Position numbers and translations under genes: made by a program. Below are positions 41,911 to 49,351 of a stretch of DNA of 56,547 nt, in pieces; the stretch's first letter is position 1; each line of letters opens with the position of its first letter. Under the pieces are notes generated by a model, which saw only the letters and a list, made by a program, of their open reading frames with translations, was not told the DNA's origin and did no database searches. This DNA is from a virus: the IMG/VR virus record IMGVR_UViG_3300003894_000008, positions 1 through 56,547 of that record; one strand, given 5' to 3'.

Positions 41911-42062
41911 GGGTAGATGAAGTTAAGGTTAAGGATATTCGCGCAGAGCGGGTTGATGGCGTTAAGTCGCTTGTAATCGAAGATGAGATGGAGAGGCAGG
42001 TCATCTTCATACCCGACGAGAAATGGACGGTATTGGTTGACGAAATGGATAAGCTGAGATGA
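41907..42062 (+). CDS. Hypothetical protein, 51 aa
   Basis: Starts by ATGA overlap at 41907 (MRVDEVKVKDIRAERVDGVK). Charged, beta-prone, soluble. It is flanked by overlaps on both sides, so it is probably translated with its neighbours. A longer frame from 41685 lies inside the phosphoesterase gene and is rejected. Function unknown. Confidence 0.65.
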   Translation: MRVDEVKVKDIRAERVDGVKSLVIEDEMERQVIFIPDEKWTVLVDEMDKLR

Positions 42063-42493
42063 GTTATTCATTTGGCAAAGCTTCAAGCCGCAGGCTCGCA
42101 ACCTGTCATCGCGATATATTTATGATCGTTAATGTGGTCATCACCAGGACGCCAGTAGATTTCACTGTTGCTGATGGAAGGCGCGGTCGAGTAGCGCAAG
42201 AGGCCGCGTTCGAGGCTGGCAATAGCAAGGCGCGTTACGGTGAGTCTCCGCATAACGCCGCGCCTCTTTCGCTGGCTGTCGATCTGGTGCCGTACATCGA
42301 CGGGCGGCTGGCTTATGAAAACGATGAGGCTTTTGATCAGCTTCACGACTGCGTTCGTGAGGTTGAGGGGGAGTTGTTAAGTGACGATGTGATCACAAAC
42401 CGGCTTGACTGGGGCGGTGACTGGTCAGGCTTTGTAGATAAACCGCACTGGCAGATTCGTGGCTGGCGCAAGATGGTGAAGGAGGCGGCGTAA
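42059..42493 (+). CDS. Endolysin, M15 (VanY/L-Ala-D-Glu) peptidase, 144 aa
   Basis: A whole-protein match to M15C-type phage endolysins: SSRRLATCHRD near the start, SKARYGESPHN, LAVDL and KPHWQ. The zinc ligands would be H65, D75 and H130. The enzyme cleaves the peptide cross-links of peptidoglycan. No signal peptide, so release needs the holin encoded next. Overlaps both neighbours (ATGA and TAATG). Confidence 0.9.
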   Translation: MSYSFGKASSRRLATCHRDIFMIVNVVITRTPVDFTVADGRRGRVAQEAAFEAGNSKARYGESPHNAAPLSLAVDLVPYIDGRLAYENDEAFDQLHDCVREVEGELLSDDVITNRLDWGGDWSGFVDKPHWQIRGWRKMVKEAA

Positions 42494-42867
42494 TGATCGG
42501 GATTTTAGCAAGCATCCTCGGCAACGGGGATGTTATCAGCAAGGGCATGGAATTGATTGATGATGCCTTTGAAAGCGACGAAGAAAAGCGGGAAAGCAAG
42601 ACCAAGGCGAAGATTGATCTTATGAAGGCGTATGCACCTTTTAAGGTGGCGCAGCGTTATCTGGCTTTGATGTTCGGCTTTACCTATCTGTCCAGCTTCT
42701 TCCTTGTTCTGGGCATGACGCTTTACGGCTCCCCTGTCGAGCATGTATTCGCAGTCCTTGAAGAGTTTCAGGTGGGCTGGATTATGATGGCGATCATTAT
42801 GTTCTACTTCGGCGGTGGCATGGCTGAAAGTTTCGGCAACGCCGGTAAGAAGATGAAAACGAAATGA
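42493..42867 (+). CDS. Holin, GTA-type three-TM family, 124 aa
   Basis: After an acidic N-terminal helix (residues 15-45) the sequence KIDLMKAYAPFKVAQRYLAL leads into two clear transmembrane segments (about 57-78 and 93-115). This matches the holin family annotated in gene transfer agents and alphaproteobacterial phages. It starts on the last base of the endolysin stop. It would permeabilise the inner membrane to release the endolysin. Confidence 0.82.
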   Translation: MIGILASILGNGDVISKGMELIDDAFESDEEKRESKTKAKIDLMKAYAPFKVAQRYLALMFGFTYLSSFFLVLGMTLYGSPVEHVFAVLEEFQVGWIMMAIIMFYFGGGMAESFGNAGKKMKTK

Positions 42868-42947
42868 AACCCGGCAAGGTCGAACAATGGTATTTAGACA
42901 ACAAAGAAGAAGTCTTGATGCTTCTTCGCAAGGCGCTGTTTAAATGA
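42864..42947 (+). CDS. Micropeptide in lysis cassette, 27 aa
   Basis: ATG at 42864 overlaps the holin stop (ATGA), and the frame reads MKPGKVEQWYLDNKEEVLML followed by LRKALFK. Its own stop overlaps the next gene's start (ATGA), so it fills the gap exactly. An amphipathic helix is likely. Possibly a holin modulator or a coupling leader. Confidence 0.6.
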   Translation: MKPGKVEQWYLDNKEEVLMLLRKALFK

Positions 42948-43381
42948 CCTTCCTAGCAGCCCCTCTCCTTGCCCTGTGGCGCTTATCTGATGGTGGGTGG
43001 CACCGTCTGCCCTACGGCTCCAACATCGTCGGCTACGGCCTCTGTGTGGGCTTCTCGTATATGGCTGTTGACCACTGGTTCGGCATCATCGTGGGGCTGC
43101 TTTATGGTCGAGGCTTAACTCAGGGCTACCGAGACTGGAACTCTTTCGACGAACAGATGCTTCGATCTTGGTATGCCTTCGCTGTCGGGGTCGTTTTATT
43201 CGCTTTCGCCACGTATGGCATGTACGATTTCACCTTGTGGATGATGGCTGTTGTTGCCCTGCCGATAATCGGAAATGTCATCCAGCCTTGGTTGCGTAAA
43301 CAGTTTGACGGACATGCTTCGAACCGTGTTGCCGAGACATTCGAAGGCTTCTGCGTGGGGCTGGCTATAGCCTGTCTTTAA
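42944..43381 (+). CDS. Membrane protein at end of lysis cassette, 145 aa
   Basis: Four hydrophobic segments (about residues 24-44, 47-60, 78-100 and 102-116) and a short polar C-terminus. The N-terminal LLALWRLSDGGWHRLPYGSN resembles small phage membrane proteins of unknown role. Position after holin suggests lysis timing or superinfection exclusion. Its 3' end overlaps a convergent small gene by 17 nt. Confidence 0.7.
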   Translation: MTFLAAPLLALWRLSDGGWHRLPYGSNIVGYGLCVGFSYMAVDHWFGIIVGLLYGRGLTQGYRDWNSFDEQMLRSWYAFAVGVVLFAFATYGMYDFTLWMMAVVALPIIGNVIQPWLRKQFDGHASNRVAETFEGFCVGLAIACL

Positions 43382-43535
43382 GACTTAATCTGGCGGCTTT
43401 TCGATCCCGCCTATTCATTTTCTTTTTAATAGTTTTTGTCACGCCGGGGCGGGAGCAATAGACGAGGATTTTACGCCATTTACTTACAACGTCCCATTCA
43501 TCCCCACCCTTCAGCTTTTGTCTGCGCCCCATCAT
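43365..43535 (-). CDS. Small basic protein, 56 aa
   Basis: ATG at 43535 with AAGGAAG upstream. The product starts MMGRRQKLKGGDEWDVVSKW and ends in a highly basic tail (KTIKKKMNRRDRKAARLSLK). It resembles a family of short phage proteins with a WR...PGxxKxIKxxxNRRxRR pattern. Last gene of the leftward replication operon; its end overlaps the convergent lysis membrane protein gene. Function unknown. Confidence 0.65.
   Translation of the reverse strand: MMGRRQKLKGGDEWDVVSKWRKILVYCSRPGVTKTIKKKMNRRDRKAARLSLKDRL
43392..43427. terminator. Weak hairpin between convergent operons
   Basis: GGCGG (43392-43396) and CCGCC (43407-43411) with T-rich sequence after on the plus strand. It lies where the rightward late operon should end, but it is inside the small minus-strand gene and the stem is only 5 bp. 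Confidence 0.35.
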
Positions 43536-43553
43536 CGTTATCTTCCTTTTACG

Positions 43554-43877
43554 TTATTTCTGATTAACGTCATCTGATGGTTGCTTTTTATAAACAACGA
43601 ACCAATCAAGCCCGTAAGCGGGGCAGACAAGCAGTTTGTTAGGCATCCCGTTCCTGTCCTTCTCGCCACTTTCGCCACAGATGAAGAAACCGCCTGATTG
43701 TTCAGGAAACGCAGCCTTCAACACGGTGGCTTGCTTGTCACATTTGTCACGCAGCCTTTCGATTTCCTCTTGTGCGTCTAGTAACGCCTTGCGAGTGGCC
43801 TCAGTTCTTTCTTCTTCTCTTTTAAGCATCTGTTCGAGGTAGTCCACTTCAAGATAAAGGTTGCTTCTACCTGTCAT
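43554..43877 (-). CDS. Coiled-coil hypothetical protein, 107 aa
   Basis: Residues 8-55 form a coiled coil (VDYLEQMLKREEERTEATRK onward), followed by a Cys-containing beta-rich part (GGFFICGESGEKDRNG, LLVCPAYGLDW). Related in style to small phage accessory proteins. Start overlaps the stop of the upstream gene. Function unknown. Confidence 0.7.
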   Translation of the reverse strand: MTGRSNLYLEVDYLEQMLKREEERTEATRKALLDAQEEIERLRDKCDKQATVLKAAFPEQSGGFFICGESGEKDRNGMPNKLLVCPAYGLDWFVVYKKQPSDDVNQK

Positions 43878-44176
43878 CCTTCCTGCTCCGTTTTCTCGGA
43901 CGTTTTCAGGGCGCGGATGGCGTTGATAACGTCGATAACTTTCTTCGACGGCATCTCGCCTTGGTCTGGTCCACCAATTTGCAGGGCCACCTTCGCCGCC
44001 TCTTCCAGCGCCTCGTTCCTGATGGTGTCCCGACAGGCGGCAAGGGCGGCTTTGGCTTGTGCGCGATATTGTATGATCGCGACCTTGAAGTGACGGTCAT
44101 CGACGCCTAAGCCAAACTTATCGGCCTTATGGATAGACTGCATAATCGCTTCTATTAGCTGTTCGTCAGTGGTCAT
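43874..44176 (-). CDS. Hypothetical phage protein, 100 aa
   Basis: Helical, with a QYRAQAKAALAACRDTIRNE then ALEEAAKVAL segment common in small phage proteins whose C-terminal half reads EALEEAAxxA...AIRALK. AAGGAG precedes the ATG. No function known. Confidence 0.75.
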   Translation of the reverse strand: MTTDEQLIEAIMQSIHKADKFGLGVDDRHFKVAIIQYRAQAKAALAACRDTIRNEALEEAAKVALQIGGPDQGEMPSKKVIDVINAIRALKTSEKTEQEG

Positions 44177-44194
44177 CGGGGGTCTCCTTTTTGG

Positions 44195-44374
44195 CTAAAT
44201 AAATTCGGTTTTGCATAAACGACAGACCCATACGAAATCATAGCTAGATGTTGTTCTAACCTCGATCTGGTCTGTATGACATTTCGGGCAGGGACGCCTG
44301 TGGCTCTCCACAAAATCCTTCCGGCGTTCTCCTTGGTGTGCTGCTGCTGCAATATCTAATTTACTTAACTTCAT
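44195..44374 (-). CDS. Small zinc-ribbon protein, 59 aa
   Basis: The start at 44374 (MKLSKLDIAAAAHQGERRKD) has GAGGAG upstream. CPKC and CRLC pairs separated by about 20 residues make a four-Cys zinc ribbon in the C-terminal half. Such proteins bind nucleic acid or partner proteins. The longer frame from 44572 is antisense-like and rejected. Confidence 0.75.
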   Translation of the reverse strand: MKLSKLDIAAAAHQGERRKDFVESHRRPCPKCHTDQIEVRTTSSYDFVWVCRLCKTEFI

Positions 44375-44813
44375 CGGGGTTCTCCTCTGCATATGGGCAA
44401 TGCCGCAACGACGGAATATCCGGCGCACACGTCTGGTCTTCCGAGCCGCAGACTGGGCAGGTGATATGGTTCTCCTGTGCCAAGGCACGTAATATCGCAG
44501 CGACCCATGCTCGGCTTGGCGTGGGGGCTTCGCTATAGAATTTTCTGTTGGGCCAGTAGTACACCTTTGCATAGCTTTCTTCTGGCTGGACCTTTATATC
44601 TGCGATCCACTTAGGCAACACCGCATTGTGTATGGTACGGGCTGCGTTAAGAGAGCCGTTAAGGGCATTACGGATTACAGTTCTGTAGGAGGCATCAAGA
44701 TCAAGGACATCCGCTATAACAAAATGCAGCGCCTTTAATTTTCCATCTTTCAGATAACCTACATAGCGTTCACCGGCTTCCACACGATCCGCAAGGGCGT
44801 TAAGGTTTGTCAT
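44361..44813 (-). CDS. Hypothetical protein with C-terminal Cys cluster, 150 aa
   Basis: The start at 44813 (MTNLNALADRVEAGERYVGY) has AAGGAGG upstream. The first 110 residues are helical with LNGSLNAARTIHNAVLPKW and RAWVAAILRALA, a combination common in phage proteins described as having a DUF551-like or similar early domain. The C-terminus has CPVCGSEDQTC followed by HCPYAEENP, likely a zinc site. Function unknown. Confidence 0.75.
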   Translation of the reverse strand: MTNLNALADRVEAGERYVGYLKDGKLKALHFVIADVLDLDASYRTVIRNALNGSLNAARTIHNAVLPKWIADIKVQPEESYAKVYYWPNRKFYSEAPTPSRAWVAAILRALAQENHITCPVCGSEDQTCAPDIPSLRHCPYAEENPDEVK

Positions 44814-45294
44814 CACCCGCCTCCTTGCCTGTGAAGTACCACACAAGGTCATCGTGCATTTCTTTAAGGAGGGTTGCGTCTTCGGTGGGGAAGTGGATGG
44901 TGCCTTGTTGTTGACTAAACAAGTAACTTCTCCAACGAAGCTGATTGGAGTCATGGTCAAAGTAGACGCACCATTTCTCCTGATTATCATCACCCCAATC
45001 AGGCTTAAACCCGCCAGCCCTCCTACGCAACTCAGCCTCAATCCGTAGGCGTCTGGCGTGGTCAAGGGCTTCCTGTTCGGTGCGGAAGATGTTGCCCATA
45101 GATCGACGGTCTGTATCGAAACCTGCGCCTTCCCATGCGCCTTCCCACCCACGTCCCCATGTATCCAAGTGCCAATATTCATCACCCATTTGAGGCCACG
45201 ACTTCGGTGGGTCTTCCGCTTTACCCTTCAGCTTCTCGATTTCTGCCAACAGGTTGTTGGCGATTTCTTCAAGGTGTTCGATGGGTTGGGTCAT
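44800..45294 (-). CDS. Conserved phage protein, 164 aa
   Basis: The start at 45294 (MTQPIEHLEEIANNLLAEIE) follows GGAAG and overlaps the upstream 54-aa gene by ATGA. After an N-terminal helix the sequence PQMGDEYWHLDTWGRGW ... MGNIFRTEQEALDHARRLRI ... DWGDDNQEKWCVYFDHDSNQ matches a well-spread phage family (GDxYWxL...GNVFxTxEEAExARxRLKxxAELRR). No function is assigned. Confidence 0.85.
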   Translation of the reverse strand: MTQPIEHLEEIANNLLAEIEKLKGKAEDPPKSWPQMGDEYWHLDTWGRGWEGAWEGAGFDTDRRSMGNIFRTEQEALDHARRLRIEAELRRRAGGFKPDWGDDNQEKWCVYFDHDSNQLRWRSYLFSQQQGTIHFPTEDATLLKEMHDDLVWYFTGKEAGDDKP

Positions 45295-45455
45295 TTCTCT
45301 TCCTTCCTTAAACAAATCCATTGAGGGTTCTGGTCCTGGGTCGGCTTCATTTCAGCGCGAGCATGAAAGCAGTCCATGATCGAGTCGTATGCGCCCTTGT
45401 CCTGAGCGACAGGGCCAACATTCGTTAAGGCAATGTAGATAAGAATCCACTTCAT
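45291..45455 (-). CDS. Small protein with hydrophobic N-terminus, 54 aa
   Basis: ATG at 45455 opens MKWILIYIALTNVGPVAQDK and continues to a polar half with two Cys (DCFHARAE, WICLRKEEK). The N-terminus may be a signal or anchor. It overlaps the next gene by ATGA. A weak GGAG site is upstream. Confidence 0.6.
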   Translation of the reverse strand: MKWILIYIALTNVGPVAQDKGAYDSIMDCFHARAEMKPTQDQNPQWICLRKEEK

Positions 45456-45456
45456 A

Positions 45457-45648
45457 TTTTCACCACTCCGTTTTGTAAGTGCCTGATAACACTTGACATT
45501 ATTTAGTGATGAAAAGCGGTGAAAGCGTTGATTTAATTGAAGCTTCTAGCCTTCGGGGCGGTTGCTCCACTCCAATAAAATCAATGACTTAGGGGGCCGT
45601 TTTCACCACTTTCCTTTTTCACCAGTTTTCTAGTAAAGATTCACCACT
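45457..45648. other. Candidate attP with repeated arm-type sites
   Basis: Directly downstream of int. TTTTCACCACT or close variants appear at 45457-45467, 45600-45610, 45616-45626 and 45638-45648 in one direction, and at 45505-45515 and 45515-45524 reversed. This is the arrangement of arm-type integrase sites on both sides of a core. The centre (about 45541-45590) includes a possible core ending in AATAAAATCAATGACTTA, a string also seen near tRNA integration sites in my recollection. The 45456-45629 gap contains no gene. Confidence 0.5.
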
Positions 45649-46709
45649 TTTTTGTTCGCGGAGTGTTCACTTCTTGTCCACTCTGCATATCGGCTCATCG
45701 CCGTTTGCGCAAGCTTCATCTGACTGATCTGACGAGCATAATAATTCACCGTCTCATTCGTCTGCCCCGTGATAGATCCGGCCTCTGGGATCGTCACACC
45801 CAGCATCAACATCCGAATGACGGCATTCTTGCGAAGGCCATGCGTCTTCAGAGACGACTCCGCACCAAGAATACGCCTGCGCTCCGCCGTGTACTGCGAC
45901 CAGAAGTTATTGTAACGCAGCCGCACACCCGTCTCCGACATGAACAGATACTCACCCGCTCGCCCCATCCCGTCCCATAACGAAACAAGATCCGGATGCA
46001 GCGGGATATACAACTCCTTGCCAGTCTTCTGCTGCTTCACATACAGAACATCATCGTCACTCCGATCAGCATGGCGGATCATCAGGACATCACCGACACG
46101 CTGCCCCGTCAGCACGCACGTCAGCATCACCTGACGCACACGATCCGTTGTCTCGGCAAGAAAACGCTCAAGCACATCTTCAGGCCAAGGCATGTGTTCC
46201 CCCGTGCCAAGCTTGCGGATCGTCGTGCCTGAGAAGTCGGCAGGATTATGCTTGACCCTGCCCCTCGGTATAGACCAGCCGTAGATGATACGGATCACCT
46301 TCATCAACTGGTTCGCCTTTCCTGGCATATCCGCATAAGCGTCACGGATCTCCAAGATCTGCGGCATGTCAATGTCGGACGCATCTTCGTGACCCAGCAA
46401 CTCAACAGCTAGATCAATCGAATAACGATACTGCTGGCGGGTACGCCTGCCGAGGTTCAGGTAATCCTGAGATCCCATATAAGCAACGGCAAGATCGCGG
46501 AAGCTGCCGTCCAGTATCACCGTGTCGGCTGGCTGAACCGCTGCCTTCGGCTCCTCGTAACTGCTTAGGGCGTGCGCATAATCCACGATGAAGTCAGGAT
46601 CACTCGGAGCGCCGCGAAGACGTAAACGAGTGCTCCCTCTACGGAAATAATAATATCCCCGCTCGTACTTAACGTATTTAAGTTTTACGGTTTTGCTTGA
46701 TTCTGGCAT
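45630..46709 (-). CDS. int: Tyrosine-family site-specific integrase, 359 aa
   Basis: Catalyses phage integration and excision. The core shows R204 (TGQRVGD), K228 (QQKTGKE), H290 and R293 (THGLRK), and Y323/Y324 (NYYARQ) in the expected order. The usual H/W before the Tyr is Q316 here (TGQ). The N-terminal 60-160 region is the SAM-like core-binding domain, and the first 50 residues a small arm-binding region. Start at 46709 with GGAG upstream. A candidate attP follows its 3' end. Confidence 0.92.
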   Translation of the reverse strand: MPESSKTVKLKYVKYERGYYYFRRGSTRLRLRGAPSDPDFIVDYAHALSSYEEPKAAVQPADTVILDGSFRDLAVAYMGSQDYLNLGRRTRQQYRYSIDLAVELLGHEDASDIDMPQILEIRDAYADMPGKANQLMKVIRIIYGWSIPRGRVKHNPADFSGTTIRKLGTGEHMPWPEDVLERFLAETTDRVRQVMLTCVLTGQRVGDVLMIRHADRSDDDVLYVKQQKTGKELYIPLHPDLVSLWDGMGRAGEYLFMSETGVRLRYNNFWSQYTAERRRILGAESSLKTHGLRKNAVIRMLMLGVTIPEAGSITGQTNETVNYYARQISQMKLAQTAMSRYAEWTRSEHSANKKVVNLY

Positions 46710-46941
46710 CAATCCTCTCCTTCATTGTGCTAGAAGTCTCTATTATACCACAATCATGTTGTATCCCGCTCAACTTATCGAGCGTCAGGTCTATTTTTTT
46801 CTTGTCGTAAACCTTCCGCGCCCCCAACTGAATCGGCTTCGGAAACCGACCAAGCCGCACATACGACCGGAACGTGTTCACCGAAACACCAACATAACAC
46901 GCCGCCTCCTTGGCGCTGATCAGGCGAGGAGGCAGGCTCAT
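46678..46941 (-). CDS. Excisionase-like helix-turn-helix protein, 87 aa
   Basis: RLISAKEAACYVGVSVNTFR followed by SYVRLGRFPKPIQLG is a typical HTH_17/AlpA winged-helix motif (KEAAxYxGVSxxTxxxxVxxGxxP). It overlaps int by 32 nt, the usual arrangement for a recombination directionality factor. The C-terminus is basic (KERIDARIKQNRKT). Xis or AlpA-type activator of int are the two likely roles. Confidence 0.8.
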   Translation of the reverse strand: MSLPPRLISAKEAACYVGVSVNTFRSYVRLGRFPKPIQLGARKVYDKKKIDLTLDKLSGIQHDCGIIETSSTMKERIDARIKQNRKT

Positions 46942-47297
46942 TCGCCCCTCCCCATAGGCCAGACCACATCAACACCACGCCGTAACGCCTGATCCGCCAT
47001 ATTCCGCGTCCCAGCGCCACCAGGAAACGCAATCACAACATCCGGATCACCATCATCCAGCATCTGCTTGTTGCGAATAGGACCAGCCGCACGACCATGC
47101 GCCGACCAGTCGGCAGGATAAGGACGACACGCAATGCCGCGCAGGTTCGCCCATAACCCCGCCAAGCCATCAGCGCCACGCGCCGCACCATGAATAAGTA
47201 AACTCACCGGCTGCTCCTTGTGGAATTTATTCAGAGCCTCGGTCAGCCCATCCACATCACGGAAGTCCCTGCCGCCACATACCAATACCTTCGTCAT
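46938..47297 (-). CDS. DUF2493/SLOG-family nucleotide-binding protein, 119 aa
   Basis: A full-length match to DUF2493 (YspA-like, SLOG superfamily): VLVCGGRDFRD at the N-terminus, LLIHGAARGADGLAGLWA, GRAAGPIRNKQML and VVIAFPGGAGTRNMADQA in order. These form a Rossmann-like pocket thought to bind nucleotide-derived ligands. Phage versions are frequent, and SLOG proteins in general may sense or process signalling nucleotides. A role in counter-defence is speculation. Confidence 0.85.
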   Translation of the reverse strand: MTKVLVCGGRDFRDVDGLTEALNKFHKEQPVSLLIHGAARGADGLAGLWANLRGIACRPYPADWSAHGRAAGPIRNKQMLDDGDPDVVIAFPGGAGTRNMADQALRRGVDVVWPMGRGE

Positions 47298-47476
47298 AAG
47301 CCTGCCTCATATGCCTCGACATCCTTCATCTTGTAACGAACGATGCCATCAAGTTTAACCCAGCGCGGCCCCTTACCCTTCTTGCGCCAACCATGAACAG
47401 TCTGCGTTTTCAGGCGCAGCCGCTCCGCCAGTTCATCCGTTGTCAGCCAGATCTGGACCTCATTCTCCTTCGTCAT
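47294..47476 (-). CDS. Second HTH_17 excisionase-like protein, 60 aa
   Basis: Start at 47476 with AGGGG upstream. IWLTTDELAERLRLKTQTVH followed by GWRKKGKGPRWVKL is an HTH_17 domain filling the entire protein, as in Xis/AlpA proteins. Together with the 87-aa HTH protein it gives two candidates for the directionality factor around the SLOG gene. Confidence 0.8.
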   Translation of the reverse strand: MTKENEVQIWLTTDELAERLRLKTQTVHGWRKKGKGPRWVKLDGIVRYKMKDVEAYEAGL

Positions 47477-47811
47477 GGCAAATCCCCTGCGGTCGGGAAA
47501 GGCGGTCGGCAGTAGTTGGCAAGCGTCTCTGTATACGCACCAGCAAAGCAAAGGCAGAACTGGTCCCACTCCGCCTGTGACGGGATGCGGTTGAAAGACA
47601 AGCCAATGGATTCCGCATATTGCATAGCGGCTGAACCCCCCTTCATGGCAGACATCTTCTCATTCGGTGTCGGGTCTATCATCTTGTGTGATTCCTTAAA
47701 TACAAATTCAAGCCAGTGCATATGCGCCATCGAGCAGGCCATTGCCTTCAGTCTCCGTGACGGCATGAAGCCGAAGCCCCGCGCCTCCCGATGGCACACA
47801 CGACACAGCAT
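47473..47811 (-). CDS. DUF6511-like zinc-binding protein, 112 aa
   Basis: Begins CRVCHREARGFGFMPSRRLK after the Met-Leu, followed by ACSMAHMHW, the C-x2-C...CS pattern of DUF6511. The second half has AAMQYAESIGLSF and QAEWDQFCLCFAGAYTETLA, also family-like. DUF6511 is a phage and prophage family without known function, probably zinc binding. Stop overlaps the next gene by ATGA. Confidence 0.8.
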   Translation of the reverse strand: MLCRVCHREARGFGFMPSRRLKAMACSMAHMHWLEFVFKESHKMIDPTPNEKMSAMKGGSAAMQYAESIGLSFNRIPSQAEWDQFCLCFAGAYTETLANYCRPPFPTAGDLP

Positions 47812-48338
47812 TACCCCAGCACCACAGCGTCAATCTTATGGGTCAGATCCTGAATGGTTCCCTCGTTGTAAAGAACCGCATCAGGCTCAAAGCCATACAG
47901 AGTCTCGCTGGCATGACTATCATCATGCTTGATCCCAGGACGCATGATCTCGATCAGGATGCCACCCATGCTGCGCACGGCTGCGGCCTCATTCTCGAAA
48001 CGCACATCATCGGCAACAAGCACACCATCATGGTCCAGCACATCCCGCGCAACACGCTCCCACTGGAGAACCCAGAAGTCCTCACCCATGCAGTCGCGAC
48101 CCCACTCCGTTCCCAGCGACTGCATCGCCCAGCGCGGCGTGTTGCCATCCAGCAACGGCGACGGCTTCTCCTTCAGGCTTCCCTCGATATGCGCCTCACC
48201 CAGCCCCAGCGACCGGAGCATGGTCTTCAGCGGCTGCGCAAACTTGACCAGCGTGAAGCCAGCCCCTTCGACAAGGTAGCTTGACGCCACACCCTTGCCG
48301 CTTCCCTTCCTGCCACACAGGCCGACTACCTTTTGCAT
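47811..48338 (-). CDS. Deoxynucleoside monophosphate kinase, 175 aa
   Basis: P-loop GRKGSGKG at residues 9-16, followed by the family motifs FAQPLKTMLRSLG, LQSLGTEWGRD and VLVADDVRFENEA. This matches phage deoxynucleotide monophosphate kinases (T4 gp1-like), which phosphorylate dNMPs to feed replication. The start region overlaps the 37-aa gene upstream. Confidence 0.87.
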   Translation of the reverse strand: MQKVVGLCGRKGSGKGVASSYLVEGAGFTLVKFAQPLKTMLRSLGLGEAHIEGSLKEKPSPLLDGNTPRWAMQSLGTEWGRDCMGEDFWVLQWERVARDVLDHDGVLVADDVRFENEAAAVRSMGGILIEIMRPGIKHDDSHASETLYGFEPDAVLYNEGTIQDLTHKIDAVVLG

Positions 48339-48439
48339 TTACGCGCATACCTTTTTGTCCAGAGGAATCCATCAAGTTTACAAACCATGCGAGCGAACAG
48401 GCGCACAGGGTAGGAATGCCAAAACAGGCTTCTATTCAA
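48326..48439 (-). CDS. Small very basic protein with TTG start, 37 aa
   Basis: A TTG at 48439 overlaps the TGA of the previous gene (TTGA) with GGAG about 8 nt upstream. The product reads NRSLFWHSYPVRLFARMVCK after the initiator and ends RYARKCKR, with two Cys and many Arg/Lys. It could bind RNA or DNA. The evidence is the ribosome site and tight packing; no homologue is recognised. Confidence 0.45.
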   Translation of the reverse strand: MNRSLFWHSYPVRLFARMVCKLDGFLWTKRYARKCKR

Positions 48440-48576
48440 TTTAACTTCTCCAATATGTCGAGGGTTACACACATGCCATCCAGCTTGCTTGCCGCCGTCA
48501 GGCAGATGTCGAGGTTGTGAAAGGTCCGGATCAGGTCGTAATAACCGTGATGCAGGACGATCAGGGCGAAGGTCAT
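48436..48576 (-). CDS. Hypothetical protein, 46 aa
   Basis: ATG at 48576 with GGGGAAG upstream, overlapping the previous stop. The product (MTFALIVLHHGYYDLIRTFH onward, ending VTLDILEKLN) is helical and neutral. It fills an otherwise empty stretch. No family recognised. Confidence 0.6.
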   Translation of the reverse strand: MTFALIVLHHGYYDLIRTFHNLDICLTAASKLDGMCVTLDILEKLN

Positions 48577-48836
48577 TTGTCTTCCCCTATCATCTGAACG
48601 ACATCTCTCTCAGCCCAACGATACGTCCTCCCCGTCTCGTGAGGTTCGCACGTCCTGAGACTGCGGATATGCTTGGATACGGTTACATTGCAGATCCGAT
48701 GACCAGCGACTTCAAAGATGTCGTCAGAAATTTCCACAGCGCAAGGCGTGCGCCTGAGTTGTGTGCTTAACTTGTGATACGAGCGCCACACCATGAAGCT
48801 GTTCACGATGCCATCAATCTCATGCTTGGTCTTCAT
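48573..48836 (-). CDS. Small winged-helix-like protein, 87 aa
   Basis: Start at 48836 (MKTKHEIDGIVNSFMVWRSY) with GGGAGG upstream. The helical N-terminus followed by VTVSKHIRSLRTCEPHETGR then TYRWAERDV has the look of a winged helix with a beta wing, and may bind DNA. Longer frames from 49025 lack a ribosome site. Function uncertain. Confidence 0.65.
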   Translation of the reverse strand: MKTKHEIDGIVNSFMVWRSYHKLSTQLRRTPCAVEISDDIFEVAGHRICNVTVSKHIRSLRTCEPHETGRTYRWAERDVVQMIGEDK

Positions 48837-49351
48837 GCGATCCTCCCGTAGAACTTGGCGGGGCCAAAGTAATTCTTGTCGAACAACGCCCACATGCAGT
48901 TTTCCTTGCCGACCTGACCGTTCCCCATCCAGGAAACACGCCCAACCGGCACGATGGATTGACACCGCTGGATGCACGCGCTCGACTGCTTGGTGAACAG
49001 CCAGTCCGAATAGAACAGCAACCATGTCGGCGCGATGTTGCTCAGGTGATCAATGATGTCGTGCAGCATCGGCGTTGCCCAAGGCGGATTGGTGATGAAC
49101 ACGTCACCGCGACAGTGCTGGACATCAAAAAGATTCTGCGTCTCGATGTCCTGACGCTGAGGCTCGATGTCCGTCATGCCGCCAGCGTGATGCCCGAAGG
49201 ACTGAAGAACATCGACCAGCGCCCCATCGCCTGCACACGGCTCATGGAAGACGGTTTCCGGACGCAGGTGCGACAGCAAAGGGATGACGGCGCTCTTCGG
49301 CGTCTGGTAAAAGTCTCTCGGCTTGCGCTCGAAGTTGGAATACTTACCCAT
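48833..49351 (-). CDS. DNA adenine methyltransferase-like enzyme, 172 aa
   Basis: Class I methyltransferase with motif I FHEPCAGDGAL (residues about 35-45) and catalytic motif ITNPPWA (about 86-92). The opening PRDFYQTPKSAVIPLLSHL is common to phage single-domain adenine methylases. No restriction partner nearby, so it is an orphan enzyme, perhaps for self-marking against host restriction. Its start lacks a strong ribosome site. Confidence 0.8.
   Translation of the reverse strand: MGKYSNFERKPRDFYQTPKSAVIPLLSHLRPETVFHEPCAGDGALVDVLQSFGHHAGGMTDIEPQRQDIETQNLFDVQHCRGDVFITNPPWATPMLHDIIDHLSNIAPTWLLFYSDWLFTKQSSACIQRCQSIVPVGRVSWMGNGQVGKENCMWALFDKNYFGPAKFYGRIA

Noticed and set aside
45541-45590. Complete tRNA gene next to int
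   Set aside because: No cloverleaf or T-loop could be built; only a possible short att core remains.
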